Origin: a bacterium
Lineage (GTDB): Bacteria; Elusimicrobiota; Elusimicrobia; UBA1565; UBA9628
Reading direction: 5' to 3'
DNA: 64,000 nt
Assembly: GCA_021822495.1 (NCBI GenBank)
Contig: JAKAQO010000004.1
Coordinates: 123,152 to 187,151 of the forward strand
A program made the position numbers and the translations under genes. Positions 49,808 to 59,419 of this stretch are shown piece by piece; position 1 is the first letter of the stretch, and the number at the start of each line of letters is the position of its first letter. The notes beneath the pieces are model-generated. The model was given only the letters and a program-made list of their open reading frames with translations. It did not search any database and was not told the DNA's origin.

Positions 49808-50431
49808 TTATCTTGAGTAATATTCGACAATCAGTTGTTCCGAAACCGGCAAAGAAATCTCGCTTCTCTCCGGCAAACGAATCACTTTCGCGGACATTGC
49901 ATTCGCGTCAAACTCCAGGTAGTTAGGCCGATTATTCAGCCTCTGAGCGGTCTCAAGACTCAATTTCACTCCTACGTTTTCCTTGAGTTTCGGGTCCAGA
50001 GCCACGACGTCCCCCGCCCCGCACCGATAGGAAGGAATATTGAGCCAGCGGCCATTCACCTTAATATGTCCGTGAGAAACAATTTGCCGAGCAGTTTTAA
50101 GAGAAGAGGCAAGCCCCATTCTCCGCACCACATTATCGAGCCGCATTTCCAAAAGGGCCAACAACTCAGCCCCGCTGTTGGCGGCCTTGAAGGCTTGGTC
50201 TACCCAGCGACGGAAAGGCTTTTCGGTCATCAAAACAAAACGGCGAAGTTTTTGTTTTTCCCGCAAACGCACGGCGTAGGCTGACATTTTTCCCCGTTGA
50301 ACGCCCGCCATTCCGGGCTTGGTTGGGCGCTTGTCTAAAACGCAACGCGTATGGCACTTATCCCCTTTAAGAAAAAGCTTGGTTTGCTCTCGGCGACAAA
50401 GCTTGCAAACAGGTCCGCTATAATTAGCCAT
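49808..50431 (-). CDS. rpsD: 30S ribosomal protein S4
   Basis: 207 residues. The start has four Cys (CKLCRREQ...KCHTRC) for a zinc site, the C+ type. S4 domain with MRLDNVVRRMGLASSLKTARQIVSHGHIKVNGRWLNIPSY. It binds 16S rRNA early in assembly and often represses its own operon in other bacteria. Located after rpsK by 4 bases. Confidence 0.97.
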   Translation of the reverse strand: MANYSGPVCKLCRREQTKLFLKGDKCHTRCVLDKRPTKPGMAGVQRGKMSAYAVRLREKQKLRRFVLMTEKPFRRWVDQAFKAANSGAELLALLEMRLDNVVRRMGLASSLKTARQIVSHGHIKVNGRWLNIPSYRCGAGDVVALDPKLKENVGVKLSLETAQRLNNRPNYLEFDANAMSAKVIRLPERSEISLPVSEQLIVEYYSR

Positions 50432-50434
50432 GAA

Positions 50435-50857
50435 TTACACCCTCCTCGACTTCGGCGGCCGGCAACCATTATGCGGAAGCGGCGAAACGTCTTTTAAAGA
50501 GAGAATCGTCAACCCCGCGTTTCCTAAAGCGCGCACGGCGGTTTCTCTTCCAGGTCCCGGCCCCTTGACAAAAACGACAATCTGCTTAACTCCCAGTTCT
50601 AACGCTTTTTTAGCCACTTTTCCAGCCGTCACGCCGGCGGCAAAGGGAGTTCCTTTTTTGGTTCCCTTAAAACCATTCACCCCCGCGGAAGCCCAGGCGA
50701 GAACATCGCCCTTGTCATCGGTGAGGGAAACAATCGTATTGTTAAAGGAACATTGAATGAACACTTTCGCGAAACTCAAATGCTTCCAATTTTTTTTCTT
50801 CGCCGGACTAGCCGGTTTTACGCCTTGAGCGGCGGATTTTTCTTTTTCTTCTGACAT
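50435..50857 (-). CDS. rpsK: 30S ribosomal protein S11
   Basis: 140 residues from ATG 50857, with GGAGG 5 bases before it; an in-frame TTG at 50869 is rejected. A charged N-terminal tail of about 25 residues precedes the core ([45 protein letters not shown]). It ends in the conserved [12 protein letters not shown]11 lines the mRNA channel on the platform. Confidence 0.96.
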   Translation of the reverse strand: MSEEKEKSAAQGVKPASPAKKKNWKHLSFAKVFIQCSFNNTIVSLTDDKGDVLAWASAGVNGFKGTKKGTPFAAGVTAGKVAKKALELGVKQIVVFVKGPGPGRETAVRALGNAGLTILSLKDVSPLPHNGCRPPKSRRV

Positions 50858-50872
50858 AAATGCCTCCAAACC

Positions 50873-51286
50873 TTAAGCTTTAGCTGGGGCTTTCGCTTGA
50901 GGTTTTTCACCCTTAGCCGCTCCCGCTCCCACCGTTCTCCGGCGACCACGACGAGTACGCGCATTCGTCCGCGTCCTTTGTCCACGAAGAGGAAGGTTCC
51001 GGCGATGCCGCTGCCCGCGATAAGAACCAATTTCCTGCAAGCGTCCGACATTGGACTGAATTTCGCGCCGCAATTCTCCTTCCACTTTATACTCTTTCAC
51101 CAACAAATTATTGATGAGTCCGACTTGGTTTTCCGTCAAATCCTTGACTCGGGTCGCCGGATCAACAGCCCCATTTAATTTTTCAAGAAGCTGATTGGCC
51201 GTCGTTTTTCCTATTCCATACAAATACCGCAAAGCGATATCCACTCGTTTTCCCTTAGGCAAATCCACACCCGCAACGCGCGCCAT
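50873..51286 (-). CDS. rpsM: 30S ribosomal protein S13
   Basis: 137 residues. [35 protein letters not shown] start and [28 protein letters not shown] core. It bridges the head to the large subunit. The C-terminal tail is extended and basic ([22 protein letters not shown]), about 15 residues longer than usual. It follows rpmJ by 16 bases. Confidence 0.96.
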   Translation of the reverse strand: MARVAGVDLPKGKRVDIALRYLYGIGKTTANQLLEKLNGAVDPATRVKDLTENQVGLINNLLVKEYKVEGELRREIQSNVGRLQEIGSYRGQRHRRNLPLRGQRTRTNARTRRGRRRTVGAGAAKGEKPQAKAPAKA

Positions 51287-51302
51287 AATCGTTCTCCTTT
51301 AT

Positions 51303-51416
51303 TTATCCTTGTCTTTGTTTGTGCTTAGGGTTCGAGCAAAATACGCGAATCACTCGTCCCCTTTTAATCACCTTGCACTTCTGGCAAATCGGTTTAACGC
51401 TCGCTCTGACTTTCAT
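51303..51416 (-). CDS. rpmJ: 50S ribosomal protein L36
   Basis: 37 residues from ATG 51416 to TAA 51303. [17 protein letters not shown] and [13 protein letters not shown] give the three Cys and the His of the zinc-binding form. It is in the usual place between infA and rpsM. It binds 23S rRNA near the L6 region. Confidence 0.96.
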   Translation of the reverse strand: MKVRASVKPICQKCKVIKRGRVIRVFCSNPKHKQRQG

Positions 51417-51432
51417 ATCAACACCCCTCTCC

Positions 51433-51675
51433 TTATGCCCTAAAAACGATGCGCCCACGAGTCAAATCATAAGGCGAAAGCTCAATTTTGACTCGGTCGC
51501 CCGGCAAAATTTTAATGTAATGCATTCTCATTCGGCCCGAGATATGGGCCAGGATGATTTTCCCAGGGGCGATTTCCACTCGAAACATCGCATTAGGAAG
51601 GGCTTCTAAAATATTCCCTTCCACTTCAATTTTATCGCCCTTTTTCTCTTCCTTCTCGCTGTTTACTTTTTTCAT
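51433..51675 (-). CDS. infA: Translation initiation factor IF-1
   Basis: 80 residues with the OB-fold of IF-1: [56 protein letters not shown]. An N-terminal tail of about 14 charged residues is longer than in E. coli. It binds the A site during initiation. The start overlaps the map stop by 4 bases. Confidence 0.95.
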   Translation of the reverse strand: MKKVNSEKEEKKGDKIEVEGNILEALPNAMFRVEIAPGKIILAHISGRMRMHYIKILPGDRVKIELSPYDLTRGRIVFRA

Positions 51676-52454
51676 CGAGTTAAAATCTCCGGTCCGGTCG
51701 AAGTAATGGCGATCGTATGCTCAAAATGCGCGGACAAACGCCCATCAAGGGTCACCACCGTCCACTCATCCTCTAAAATCCTCACCTCGTGCCCTCCGGC
51801 ATTCACCATCGGCTCAATCGCTAAAACCATTCCAGGCACCAGGCGAAGACCCGCTCCCTTTTTGCCGTAATTAGGAACCTGCGGTTCTTCATGAAGAGAA
51901 CGCCCGATCCCATGCCCGACAAAATCTCGAACAACGGAAAAACCGGCTTCTTCGCAATGCGATTGAACGGCAAAACCGATGTCGCCAAGACGATTTCCAG
52001 CCGTAGCCGCCCAAATTCCGCGCTCAAGAGACTCTTCCGTCACGCGGATTAATTTTAGAGCCGCGTCCGAAACCTTTCCCACCGGAACCGTCACAGCAGA
52101 ATCAGCGTAAAAGCCGTCCACGACGCAACCGAAATCCAAGCTGACAATATCTCCATCTAAGATTTTCCTTTTTGACGAGGGAATTCCATGCACCACTTCG
52201 GAATTTATAGAGACGCAAATCGAAGCGGGAAAACCACGATACCCTAAAAAAGCGGGCTTAGCATTATTTTTTTTCAAAAAACTCATCGCCAAGTCATCAA
52301 TATTCTGGGTCGTCATACCAACTGAGAGATTTTGTCGCAACATCGTCAAAGCTCCGGCGACAACAGATCCGGCGCGGCGCATCACAGATATCTCCTGTTC
52401 GGTTTTCATCTCTATTTTTCGAGAGGGCTTCGGCGTCAACACGGTGGAACTCAT
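51672..52454 (-). CDS. map: Methionine aminopeptidase, type I
   Basis: 260 residues. It removes the initiator Met from nascent proteins. Metal ligands: [17 protein letters not shown] (two Asp), [18 protein letters not shown] (His), [10 protein letters not shown] (Glu) and [24 protein letters not shown] (Glu and His). An N-terminal tail of about 15 residues precedes [15 protein letters not shown]. Start overlaps adk by 4 bases. Confidence 0.95.
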   Translation of the reverse strand: MSSTVLTPKPSRKIEMKTEQEISVMRRAGSVVAGALTMLRQNLSVGMTTQNIDDLAMSFLKKNNAKPAFLGYRGFPASICVSINSEVVHGIPSSKRKILDGDIVSLDFGCVVDGFYADSAVTVPVGKVSDAALKLIRVTEESLERGIWAATAGNRLGDIGFAVQSHCEEAGFSVVRDFVGHGIGRSLHEEPQVPNYGKKGAGLRLVPGMVLAIEPMVNAGGHEVRILEDEWTVVTLDGRLSAHFEHTIAITSTGPEILTR

Positions 52455-53101
52455 GACTTAGCAAAAATGGAATCGACAAAGATCGCCAAAGCCGCGCTGA
52501 CCTCGTCAGGTTTAAGGCCAGCATCGACCTCTTTAAAAATAAATTCCGATTGATAATAGGCGATCATAGGGCGCGTGATATCCTCAAAAACCATCAAACG
52601 TTTCCTAGCGGTCACTTCGAAGTCATCTTCTCTTAAGACCACAGCCCCGCCGCAAATTCCACATTTCCCGTTCAAAGCGGGCTTGGTCTGGACATTATAG
52701 ACTTCCCCGCATTGAGAGCAAACTCTACGCGAAACGATGCGCTCAAGAGCTAATTCTTGCGAAATTTTAAGTAAAACGACTAAATTAACGGACATTTTTT
52801 CCTGAGCGAGAATTGAAGACAGCGCCTGAGCCTGGACGAGATTTCTGGGAAAACCGTCCAACAAATAACGTCCTTCTTTCGAGTTCAAACGGGCGGCAAC
52901 CATTTCAGTGACCAAATCATCCGGAACAAGTTTCCCCGCCTTGACATAAGACTGAGCCTTTATTCCGAGCGGAGTTTTCCCGGCGATCTCGCTTCGAAAA
53001 ATATCTCCCGTCGCCAAATGCGTAAGCCCATATTTCGCGCTTAAAAACTTAGCTTGGGTTCCCTTGCCAGATCCAGGAGCGCCGAGTAGAATTGCGATCA
53101 T
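52451..53101 (-). CDS. adk: Adenylate kinase
   Basis: 216 residues. P-loop GAPGSGKGTQAKFL (8-21), NMP-binding ATGDIFRSEI and RYLLDGFPRNLVQAQAL. The LID domain has four Cys (CSQCGEVYN ... CGICGG), so it carries structural zinc as in Gram-positive and many thermophile enzymes. It balances ATP, ADP and AMP. Start ATG overlaps the secY stop by 4 bases. Confidence 0.96.
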   Translation of the reverse strand: MIAILLGAPGSGKGTQAKFLSAKYGLTHLATGDIFRSEIAGKTPLGIKAQSYVKAGKLVPDDLVTEMVAARLNSKEGRYLLDGFPRNLVQAQALSSILAQEKMSVNLVVLLKISQELALERIVSRRVCSQCGEVYNVQTKPALNGKCGICGGAVVLREDDFEVTARKRLMVFEDITRPMIAYYQSEFIFKEVDAGLKPDEVSAALAIFVDSIFAKS

Positions 53102-54435
53102 GAACTGCTCCCTACGTTAAACCAGCGCTGCCTTAAGCGGCTTTTCTTTAAAAAGCCCTCATAATGGCGCATAATGAGCTGCGCTTCTAACTGCCCCATC
53201 GTGTCTAGCGCAACACCAACCACGATTAACAATGCCGTGCCTCCAAAATAAAATGGAACATTGAGCCCCGTGCGCAACCAGTCCGGAAGGACGGCAATCG
53301 CCGCGACAAACAAAGCTCCTCCCAAGGTAATTCTTTCCAAGACCCACTCGATATATTTCGCGGTTGATTCTCCAGGACGATACCCAGGGATAAATCCGCC
53401 GGACTTTCTCATGTTGTCGGCCAAATCCGTAGGATTAAAGGAAACGGAATTATAAAAATAGCAAAAGAAAATAATCAAGGAAGCGTAGACGAGTTGATAA
53501 ACCCAGCTTCCCGTTCCCCAGAAATGGAGCATTTTTTGCGCCCACGCCGCCCGTGGAGCGAAACTCGCGACCGTAATAGGAACGGCCAAGAGAGAAACGG
53601 CGAAGATCACCGCGATCACCCCTGATTGGTCAACTTTAAGCGGCAAGTAACTCTGGGAACCGCCGTACATTTTTCTTCCCACCACTCTTTTCGCATATTG
53701 AACTGGAATTTTTCTTTGAGCGGTTTCAATCCATACGACTAGGACAGTGACAACCAAGATAGCGGCAATAATAAGCAAGGCCGGTATAAGCCCCATGACC
53801 TCGGCCTGAACCAAGCGCACCATGTTTATCACTGCGCTCGGTATCCGACCCACGATACCCGCGAAAATGATCAAAGAAACTCCGTTCCCAATTCCAATTT
53901 CAGTGACCTGTTCTCCCAGCCACATGACGAAAATAGAACCGGAGGTCAAAGTGAGAACCGTCAGGACATAAAACCCCCAAGAGGGATTTGAGATGACGGG
54001 AATATTCCCAGGAGTCGGCATTTTCGAAATCGCCAAGGTTAAACCGAAAGATTGAAATGCGGCCAAGATTAAGGTTAAGTAACGCGTATAAGTGTTGAGT
54101 TTGCGCCGGCCCAACTCGCCTTCTTTATAAAGGCGATCCAAATGCGGCAAAACATGGGCGCCTTGCAAAAGGCTCATGATGATGGAAGCATTGATATAAG
54201 GCATCACCCCCATCGAAAAAATAGAAAATCGTCTCAAGGCGCCGCCTGAAAAAATATTGATAAACCCCAACAATCCTCCGCGTTGAGAGTTGAAAATAGA
54301 TTTGAGAGCATCCGCGTTAATTCCCGGAATCGGAATAGCCGCGCCCACCCGGTAAACAGCGATAGCCCCCAAGGTATAAAGGAGCTTTCGCCTTAAATCC
54401 GGAGATTCAACCAGTTCGGTGAGACTTTGAGCCAT
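53098..54435 (-). CDS. secY: Protein translocase subunit SecY
   Basis: 445 residues with ten membrane helices. SecY motifs: AIPIPGINADAL in the plug region, GVMPYINASIIMSLL, LEAQLIMRHYEGFLKKSRLRQ tail, and YFYNSVSFNPTDLADNMRKSGGFIPGYRPG in cytosolic loop C5. It forms the Sec pore. ATG 54435 shares its first base with the end of rplO. Confidence 0.96.
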   Translation of the reverse strand: MAQSLTELVESPDLRRKLLYTLGAIAVYRVGAAIPIPGINADALKSIFNSQRGGLLGFINIFSGGALRRFSIFSMGVMPYINASIIMSLLQGAHVLPHLDRLYKEGELGRRKLNTYTRYLTLILAAFQSFGLTLAISKMPTPGNIPVISNPSWGFYVLTVLTLTSGSIFVMWLGEQVTEIGIGNGVSLIIFAGIVGRIPSAVINMVRLVQAEVMGLIPALLIIAAILVVTVLVVWIETAQRKIPVQYAKRVVGRKMYGGSQSYLPLKVDQSGVIAVIFAVSLLAVPITVASFAPRAAWAQKMLHFWGTGSWVYQLVYASLIIFFCYFYNSVSFNPTDLADNMRKSGGFIPGYRPGESTAKYIEWVLERITLGGALFVAAIAVLPDWLRTGLNVPFYFGGTALLIVVGVALDTMGQLEAQLIMRHYEGFLKKSRLRQRWFNVGSSS

Positions 54436-54887
54436 TACCCGCCTATGACCACGGCAGAGCCGCCCGCTTTCTCGATTTGCGCGCGCGAAGAGGCCGAGAA
54501 GGCATGAACCGAGATTTTATAAGGATTCTTAATTTCCCCTTTCCCACCCAAAATTTTAACGGGAAGCTTAGAGGAAGTCAGACCATGCATTTTGAGAGAT
54601 TCCAAAGTCACTTCTTTCTGGTTTTTAAAAACGCGCTCGATATCGGTCAAGGAAACAATTTGATAACGCTTGGTAAACGCCGCGTTGCTAAAACCGTATT
54701 TCGGCACGCGTCTAAGCAAGGGAGTTTGTCCGCCTTCAAAACCGGCCATTTTTCCGTCACCGGATCTGGAGCGCTGTCCCTTTTGCCCCTTCGTGGCCGT
54801 TTGTCCATGCCCGGAACCTTCTCCCAAACCAATTCGGGTCCTTCGGCGGCGAGCCCCTGCTTTTGGAGACAACGAAGTTAAATTCAT
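54435..54887 (-). CDS. rplO: 50S ribosomal protein L15
   Basis: 150 residues from ATG 54887 with GGGAGGG 4 bases before it. [66 protein letters not shown] is the usual start and core. It follows rpsE directly with a 4-base overlap, so rpmD (L30), which often stands between them, is absent. Confidence 0.96.
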   Translation of the reverse strand: MNLTSLSPKAGARRRRTRIGLGEGSGHGQTATKGQKGQRSRSGDGKMAGFEGGQTPLLRRVPKYGFSNAAFTKRYQIVSLTDIERVFKNQKEVTLESLKMHGLTSSKLPVKILGGKGEIKNPYKISVHAFSASSRAQIEKAGGSAVVIGG

Positions 54888-55465
54888 TTTTCCCTCCCGC
54901 GCAACTTCAAAATCGCTTCCCTGGTCCTTAAAAGGCGCAAACATTGGAGCGTCGCCTCAATCACGTTAAAAGGATTGGAAGACCCCAAGCTCTTTGTGAG
55001 AATATTTTTAACTCCGGCGGCTTCCAAAACCGCCCGGACGGCTCCCCCGGCGATAACCCCGGTTCCAGGAGCGGCCGGCTTCATCCAAACCTTGCCTGAG
55101 CCAAATTTAGCTATCACTTCATGAGGAATGGTGCCGTTCACCAAGGGAAATTTAAAAACTTCTTTTTTCGCCTGCATCTGCCCTTTTTGAATCGAGGACT
55201 GAACATCCTTCGCTTTTCCAAGACCAAACCCAACCGTGCCTTCTCCATTACCGACAATGACCAAGGCGCTGAAAGAAAATCTTTTTCCGCCTTTAACCAC
55301 TTTGGCTACGCGATTAATCGCGACGACATTTTCCACCAGCTCTCCGGGAAGCCTCGGCGCGCTTACGCGCGGGGCCCTGGGATTTCTTCCGGCGGAAGCG
55401 AAATTCTCCTTGGGAGTTGCGGATTTTTTTTCTTGTTTTTCTGGAACGGATGCAGTTTCAGTCAT
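54884..55465 (-). CDS. rpsE: 30S ribosomal protein S5
   Basis: 193 residues. Core [47 protein letters not shown] and [43 protein letters not shown]. An N-terminal tail of about 35 residues is Ala/Lys/Pro-rich. S5 helps decoding and mRNA helicase action at the entry channel. Confidence 0.97.
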   Translation of the reverse strand: MTETASVPEKQEKKSATPKENFASAGRNPRAPRVSAPRLPGELVENVVAINRVAKVVKGGKRFSFSALVIVGNGEGTVGFGLGKAKDVQSSIQKGQMQAKKEVFKFPLVNGTIPHEVIAKFGSGKVWMKPAAPGTGVIAGGAVRAVLEAAGVKNILTKSLGSSNPFNVIEATLQCLRLLRTREAILKLRGREK

Positions 55466-55475
55466 TCAATCCTCT

Positions 55476-55841
55476 CTAAAATTCAAGCCCGCCGACGCGA
55501 GCGGAATCGGCCAAGGCTTTCAAACGTCCATGATAAACATGGCCGCCACGATCAAAAGCGACTTTTTTAACGCCCGCTTCAACAGCTTTTTTCGCGATTA
55601 AACTTCCCACGGCCTGAGCCGCTTCCTTATTTTTGGCGGATTTAGGAAATTTTTGATGAATTTCCTTAGACAGGGAAGAAACCGAAGCGATGGTCGTACC
55701 CTTGGAATCGTCAATGACCTGCGCATAAATATGGCGCAGGCTCCGATGAACGCTGAGTCTTGGGCGATCCGAGGCAAATTGGGCCAAGGTCTTTCGCGTT
55801 CTTTCTTTTCTAAACTCAAAACGAACTTTTTTATCCTTCAT
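55476..55841 (-). CDS. rplR: 50S ribosomal protein L18
   Basis: 121 residues. [43 protein letters not shown] start and [26 protein letters not shown] end. It binds 5S rRNA. Between rplF and rpsE. Confidence 0.96.
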   Translation of the reverse strand: MKDKKVRFEFRKERTRKTLAQFASDRPRLSVHRSLRHIYAQVIDDSKGTTIASVSSLSKEIHQKFPKSAKNKEAAQAVGSLIAKKAVEAGVKKVAFDRGGHVYHGRLKALADSARVGGLEF

Positions 55842-55849
55842 TTCATCTC

Positions 55850-56422
55850 CTACTTCTTGGCTCCGCCGGCCGCGCCAGCTCCAGCCGCCGTTTTGCCGGC
55901 CTTTCTGCGAATATGTTCGCCTTGATAGCGAATACCAGTCCCTTTGTAGGGTTCCGGCTCTCTCAAACCGCGAATCTTAGCGGCGATTTCGCCGACCAAT
56001 TCTTTATTGATTCCGCTCACGGTAATCTGAGTCTTTTTGGGATCGACGCCCAAGGTCACGCCCTTTGGAGCCTCGAAAACAACCGGGTGAGATTTTCCAA
56101 TAGCCAAGGTTAATTTTTGCCCCGCCACTTCCGCGCGAAATCCCAATCCCACGATGTCTAAAACCTTACTGAACCCGTTTGAAACTCCCAAGACCATATT
56201 TTGAACCCTGGCGCGGGATAAGCCATAAATAGCCGAAACTTCTTTTTGCTTTGACAAATCCGCGCTCAAAACGACTTGACCGTCCTTAACCTCCGCATTG
56301 ACGAAAGAATGGAGCGGCTCTTTTAACTCGCCCTTAGGCCCCTTAACGGTAATCAATCGATTAGCGATAGAAACCTGAACTCCCGAGGGAATAACGACCG
56401 GCTGTCTTCCAATTCTGCTCAT
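55850..56422 (-). CDS. rplF: 50S ribosomal protein L6
   Basis: 190 residues. [17 protein letters not shown] start, two repeated domains, [10 protein letters not shown]-like second half ([56 protein letters not shown]). The tail is Gly/Ala/Lys-rich ([15 protein letters not shown]) beyond the usual end. Near the factor-binding site of the large subunit. Confidence 0.96.
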   Translation of the reverse strand: MSRIGRQPVVIPSGVQVSIANRLITVKGPKGELKEPLHSFVNAEVKDGQVVLSADLSKQKEVSAIYGLSRARVQNMVLGVSNGFSKVLDIVGLGFRAEVAGQKLTLAIGKSHPVVFEAPKGVTLGVDPKKTQITVSGINKELVGEIAAKIRGLREPEPYKGTGIRYQGEHIRRKAGKTAAGAGAAGGAKK

Positions 56423-56428
56423 ATTATT

Positions 56429-56827
56429 TTACCAAACCTGACAGAGAACTTCTCCGCCGATTTTCTTTTCAATAGCTTGTCTCTCCGTAAAAAAACCCTC
56501 CGGAGTCGACAAAATACTTACCGACATTCCATTCGGGTTCTTCATCGGCAACTGCCGATAAGAGCGGTACACCCTTAAACCCGGCTTAGAAACGCGCTTA
56601 AGCCCCCGGATAGCGGCTTCCTTCGTCGGAGAATATTTTAAAAAGACCCGCAGAATCCCGTATTTAACGCCCGCGGGATACAGGGATTTGTAATTAGCGA
56701 TGAACCCCTCATCTTTTAGCAGTTTGACGATTTCAAACTTGATTTTAGAGTAAGGGACATCGACCCGGTCTTTCATCCGGGAGTTTGCGTTGCGAATTCC
56801 AGTCAATAGATCAGCAATAGGGTCCAT
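56429..56827 (-). CDS. rpsH: 30S ribosomal protein S8
   Basis: 132 residues. MDPIADLLTGIRNANSRMKDRVDVPYSKIKFEIVKLLKDEGFI start and GMSVSILSTPEGFFTERQAIEKKIGGEVLCQVW end. It organises the 16S central domain. Six bases after rpsN. Confidence 0.97.
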   Translation of the reverse strand: MDPIADLLTGIRNANSRMKDRVDVPYSKIKFEIVKLLKDEGFIANYKSLYPAGVKYGILRVFLKYSPTKEAAIRGLKRVSKPGLRVYRSYRQLPMKNPNGMSVSILSTPEGFFTERQAIEKKIGGEVLCQVW

Positions 56828-56833
56828 TTTATC

Positions 56834-57019
56834 CTACCATGAAGATTTTTTAACTCCCGGGATTAAACCCCGGTGAGCCATGTTTCTTAAACAAATTCGG
56901 CATAAGCCGAAATCGCGGTAATACGCCCTTGGGCGTCCGCAAATCTGACAACGATTTCTATAGCGCGTGGAAAACTTTTGGGGTTTTCTTAATTTCGCTA
57001 CCCAGGCTGTTGTAGCCAT
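56834..57019 (-). CDS. rpsN: 30S ribosomal protein S14, type Z
   Basis: 61 residues, the short zinc-binding form: [38 protein letters not shown] with CxxC pairs. It lies 3 bases after rplE. No second, longer S14 is in the window. Confidence 0.96.
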   Translation of the reverse strand: MATTAWVAKLRKPQKFSTRYRNRCQICGRPRAYYRDFGLCRICLRNMAHRGLIPGVKKSSW

Positions 57020-57022
57020 TTT

Positions 57023-57751
57023 CTATTTCTCCTTTCCAGCCGCGGCCAAAGCCCCAGCCTTTCCCTGAGCAGAATTTTGCGGCTTTTTAAACGGAAAGCC
57101 CAGGGCGGTCAAAAATTCCAGACTACGGTCATCATGGGCCGCGGAGGTGACGATGGAAATATTCATTCCTTGCTGGCCCAATGATTTTTCCATATTAACC
57201 TCGGGAAATATCGTCTGGTCTCTGAGTCCGAGATTATAATTTCCTCGTCCATCAAATCCTTTTAATTCCAGTCCGCGGAAGTCTCGAATGCGGGGAATGG
57301 CAATCGTGATCATCCGGTCCAAGAACTCCCACATCCGATCGCCCCTCAATGTCACGCGCAAACCAATCGGCATCCCTTCTCTTAATTTAAAATTTGAGAT
57401 GGACTTTTTCGATTTTCTCACTTGCGGCCATTGGCCGACCATCAACGCCAACTCTTCGCGAGCGGAATCGAGAGCCTGGACATTTTCCCGCGCGCGCGAT
57501 ACGCCCATATTGACGACAATTTTAATTAAGCGAGGAATCTGAAAAGGGTTCTCGAGATTCCATTTCTCCATGAGCCCCGGAACCAATTCTTCCTCGTAAT
57601 ATTTTTTCAAGCGGGGTTTTGTGTGCGGAGCTTCTTTCCCATCGGAAACGACGATGGAAGAAACAACCGCGGCGGGCTTTCCGCCATGAGCCTGTTTAGG
57701 CGAACGCGCCTGCCCCGGCTTTTCCGTTTTATTTTTCTCTATGGTAGCCAT
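57023..57751 (-). CDS. rplE: 50S ribosomal protein L5 with extended ends
   Basis: 242 residues against about 180 usually. The core begins at about 46 (KPRLKKYYEEELVPGLMEKWNLENPFQIPRLIKIVVNMGV) and includes SKKSISNFKLREGMPIGLRVTLRGDRMWEFLDRMI. It ends with FFGFPF-like LGFPFKKP. An N-terminal Lys/Pro/Gly-rich tail of about 45 residues and a short C-terminal tail are extra. It binds 5S rRNA. Confidence 0.95.
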   Translation of the reverse strand: MATIEKNKTEKPGQARSPKQAHGGKPAAVVSSIVVSDGKEAPHTKPRLKKYYEEELVPGLMEKWNLENPFQIPRLIKIVVNMGVSRARENVQALDSAREELALMVGQWPQVRKSKKSISNFKLREGMPIGLRVTLRGDRMWEFLDRMITIAIPRIRDFRGLELKGFDGRGNYNLGLRDQTIFPEVNMEKSLGQQGMNISIVTSAAHDDRSLEFLTALGFPFKKPQNSAQGKAGALAAAGKEK

Positions 57752-57765
57752 GTTCTATTTCCCGA

Positions 57766-58077
57766 TTATTCAATCTGTTGTTCGCAACGACGACAAATTC
57801 GGACATTATCCCCGCTTGGAAGACGTTCAAGTCCGACCCGAGACGGCTTTTCGCATTTCGGGCACATCAGCATGACCTTGGAATAAGAAATAGGAGCTTC
57901 ATATTTCTGAATCCCACCCGGGTCGGTCTGGGTTCCTTTTTTGTGTTTGGAAATAATATTAACCTGGGAGACCAAAACCTTCATTTCACTCGGAAAAACT
58001 TTAACGATTTCGCCAATTTTCCCTTTATCCTTGCCGGACATAACCATCACTTTGTCTTTTTTGCGGATTTTAAGCAT
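57766..58077 (-). CDS. rplX: 50S ribosomal protein L24
   Basis: 103 residues. KDKVMVMSGKDKGKIGEIVKVFPSEMKVLVSQVNIISKHKK is the KOW-domain signature, and MCPKCEKPSRVG-x-CRRCEQQ gives two Cys pairs for a zinc-ribbon end, as in C+ forms. It starts assembly of the large subunit. Confidence 0.96.
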   Translation of the reverse strand: MLKIRKKDKVMVMSGKDKGKIGEIVKVFPSEMKVLVSQVNIISKHKKGTQTDPGGIQKYEAPISYSKVMLMCPKCEKPSRVGLERLPSGDNVRICRRCEQQIE

Positions 58078-58078
58078 C

Positions 58079-58447
58079 TTAGATCACCTCCGGAGCGAGA
58101 GAGATGATTTTCAGAAATTCCTTATCGCGAAGTTCCCGTGCCACGGGGCCGAAAACGCGCGTTCCCTTAGGCTCATTTTTATCATCAATGAGGCAAGCGG
58201 CGTTTTCATCAAAACGGACATAAGAACCATCTGCGCGCCGAGAATTTCTCACGACTCTCACGACCACCGCTTTAACCACTTCCCCTTTCTTAATCGCGCC
58301 GTGCGGAATGGCGTCTCGGACGCTGCAAACGATAATATCTCCAACGCCCGCGTAACGGCGATAAGACCCGCCCATCACGTGAAAACACTGCAATTTTTTT
58401 GCGCCGGAATTATCGGCGACATTTAAAATAGAACGTAGCTGAATCAT
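58079..58447 (-). CDS. rplN: 50S ribosomal protein L14
   Basis: 122 residues. [46 protein letters not shown] and [28 protein letters not shown] are diagnostic. It contacts the small subunit. Overlaps rpsQ by 4 bases. Confidence 0.97.
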   Translation of the reverse strand: MIQLRSILNVADNSGAKKLQCFHVMGGSYRRYAGVGDIIVCSVRDAIPHGAIKKGEVVKAVVVRVVRNSRRADGSYVRFDENAACLIDDKNEPKGTRVFGPVARELRDKEFLKIISLAPEVI

Positions 58448-58776
58448 CCCGCAATGCCTCCCACTTGAGCTTCTTTCTTATTAATCGCGACATAGGCCGC
58501 AGGAGCTTTTTTAACGATTCTCACCAGGCGCCAGCGCTTCGTTTTAGAAATGGGACGGCAACTCATCACTTCAACCAAATCTCCTAACTTCGAGGCTCCT
58601 TCTTCGTCATGAACGACAAAACGGGAATTTTTTTTCATGACTTTCTCATAAACTCTGTGCTTGGACAAACGCTCAACTGAAACAACTCGCGTTTTAGTCA
58701 TCTTATCCGAGACAACCACGCCTTCAAATATCTTTCTCGCAAGTCTGGATTTTTCAACAGACGATTCAAGAACCAT
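58444..58776 (-). CDS. rpsQ: 30S ribosomal protein S17
   Basis: 110 residues. OB-fold core [64 protein letters not shown] tail of about 20 residues is extra. The first codons overlap rpmC by 11 bases. Confidence 0.95.
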   Translation of the reverse strand: MVLESSVEKSRLARKIFEGVVVSDKMTKTRVVSVERLSKHRVYEKVMKKNSRFVVHDEEGASKLGDLVEVMSCRPISKTKRWRLVRIVKKAPAAYVAINKKEAQVGGIAG

Positions 58777-58978
58777 GAGCCACCACCTTCTTATTGGAAA
58801 TCCAAGTATTGATTTGGGCGATATAACGCCTCAAATTTCTTAACTCCATCGGGTTATCCAACGGACTTAAAGAATGTTTCCAAGAAAGATTCGATAATTT
58901 TTCTTTCGCTTGGCGAAGCTCCTGCTCCAACTCCGCCACGGTCAAACTTTTTTTCGCTTCTCGTTCTTTTGTCTTCAT
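58766..58978 (-). CDS. rpmC: 50S ribosomal protein L29
   Basis: 70 residues, the helical hairpin of L29: LTVAELEQELRQAKEKLSNLSWKHSLSPLDNPMELRNLRRYIAQINTWI. It lies at the exit tunnel near the trigger factor site. Between rplP and rpsQ. Confidence 0.95.
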   Translation of the reverse strand: MKTKEREAKKSLTVAELEQELRQAKEKLSNLSWKHSLSPLDNPMELRNLRRYIAQINTWISNKKVVAHGS

Positions 58979-58993
58979 GATAAAACCCTTAGA

Positions 58994-59410
58994 TTAAACG
59001 TGCTCCCGAACGACGACCTTGGTCTTAATCGGAAGCTTATAAGAAGCGGAGCCAAACGCCTTTTCCGCCTCTTCTTGCGGAATTCCTTCCAATTCAAAAA
59101 GAACCCGGCCCGGCTTGACCACGCAAACCCAATGATCAGGAGCGCCTTTTCCTTTTCCCATGCGAGTTTCAGCGGGATGCTTCGTCACCGCTTTATCCGG
59201 AAAAACGCGGACCCAAAGCTTTCCACCTTTTTTGAGGTAGCGACCGATGGCCACGCGAGCCGACTCAATCTGACGAGCGGTCACCCACTTCGGCTCCAAA
59301 GCCTTGAGGCCAAATTCTCCGAAAGAAATTTCGGTCCCACGTTTAGCCAAACCCTTAATGCGGGGATGACTGTGCGGCTTTCTGTATTTAACGCGCTTAG
59401 GCATCAACAT
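58994..59410 (-). CDS. rplP: 50S ribosomal protein L16
   Basis: 138 residues. [95 protein letters not shown] is the full L16 core. It orders the A-site tRNA region. Nine bases after rpsC. Confidence 0.97.
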   Translation of the reverse strand: MLMPKRVKYRKPHSHPRIKGLAKRGTEISFGEFGLKALEPKWVTARQIESARVAIGRYLKKGGKLWVRVFPDKAVTKHPAETRMGKGKGAPDHWVCVVKPGRVLFELEGIPQEEAEKAFGSASYKLPIKTKVVVREHV

Positions 59411-59419
59411 AAAATTCCC

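Noticed and set aside
54884-54887. Hidden rpmD between rpsE and rplO
   Set aside because: The two genes overlap by 4 bases, so there is no space for it.
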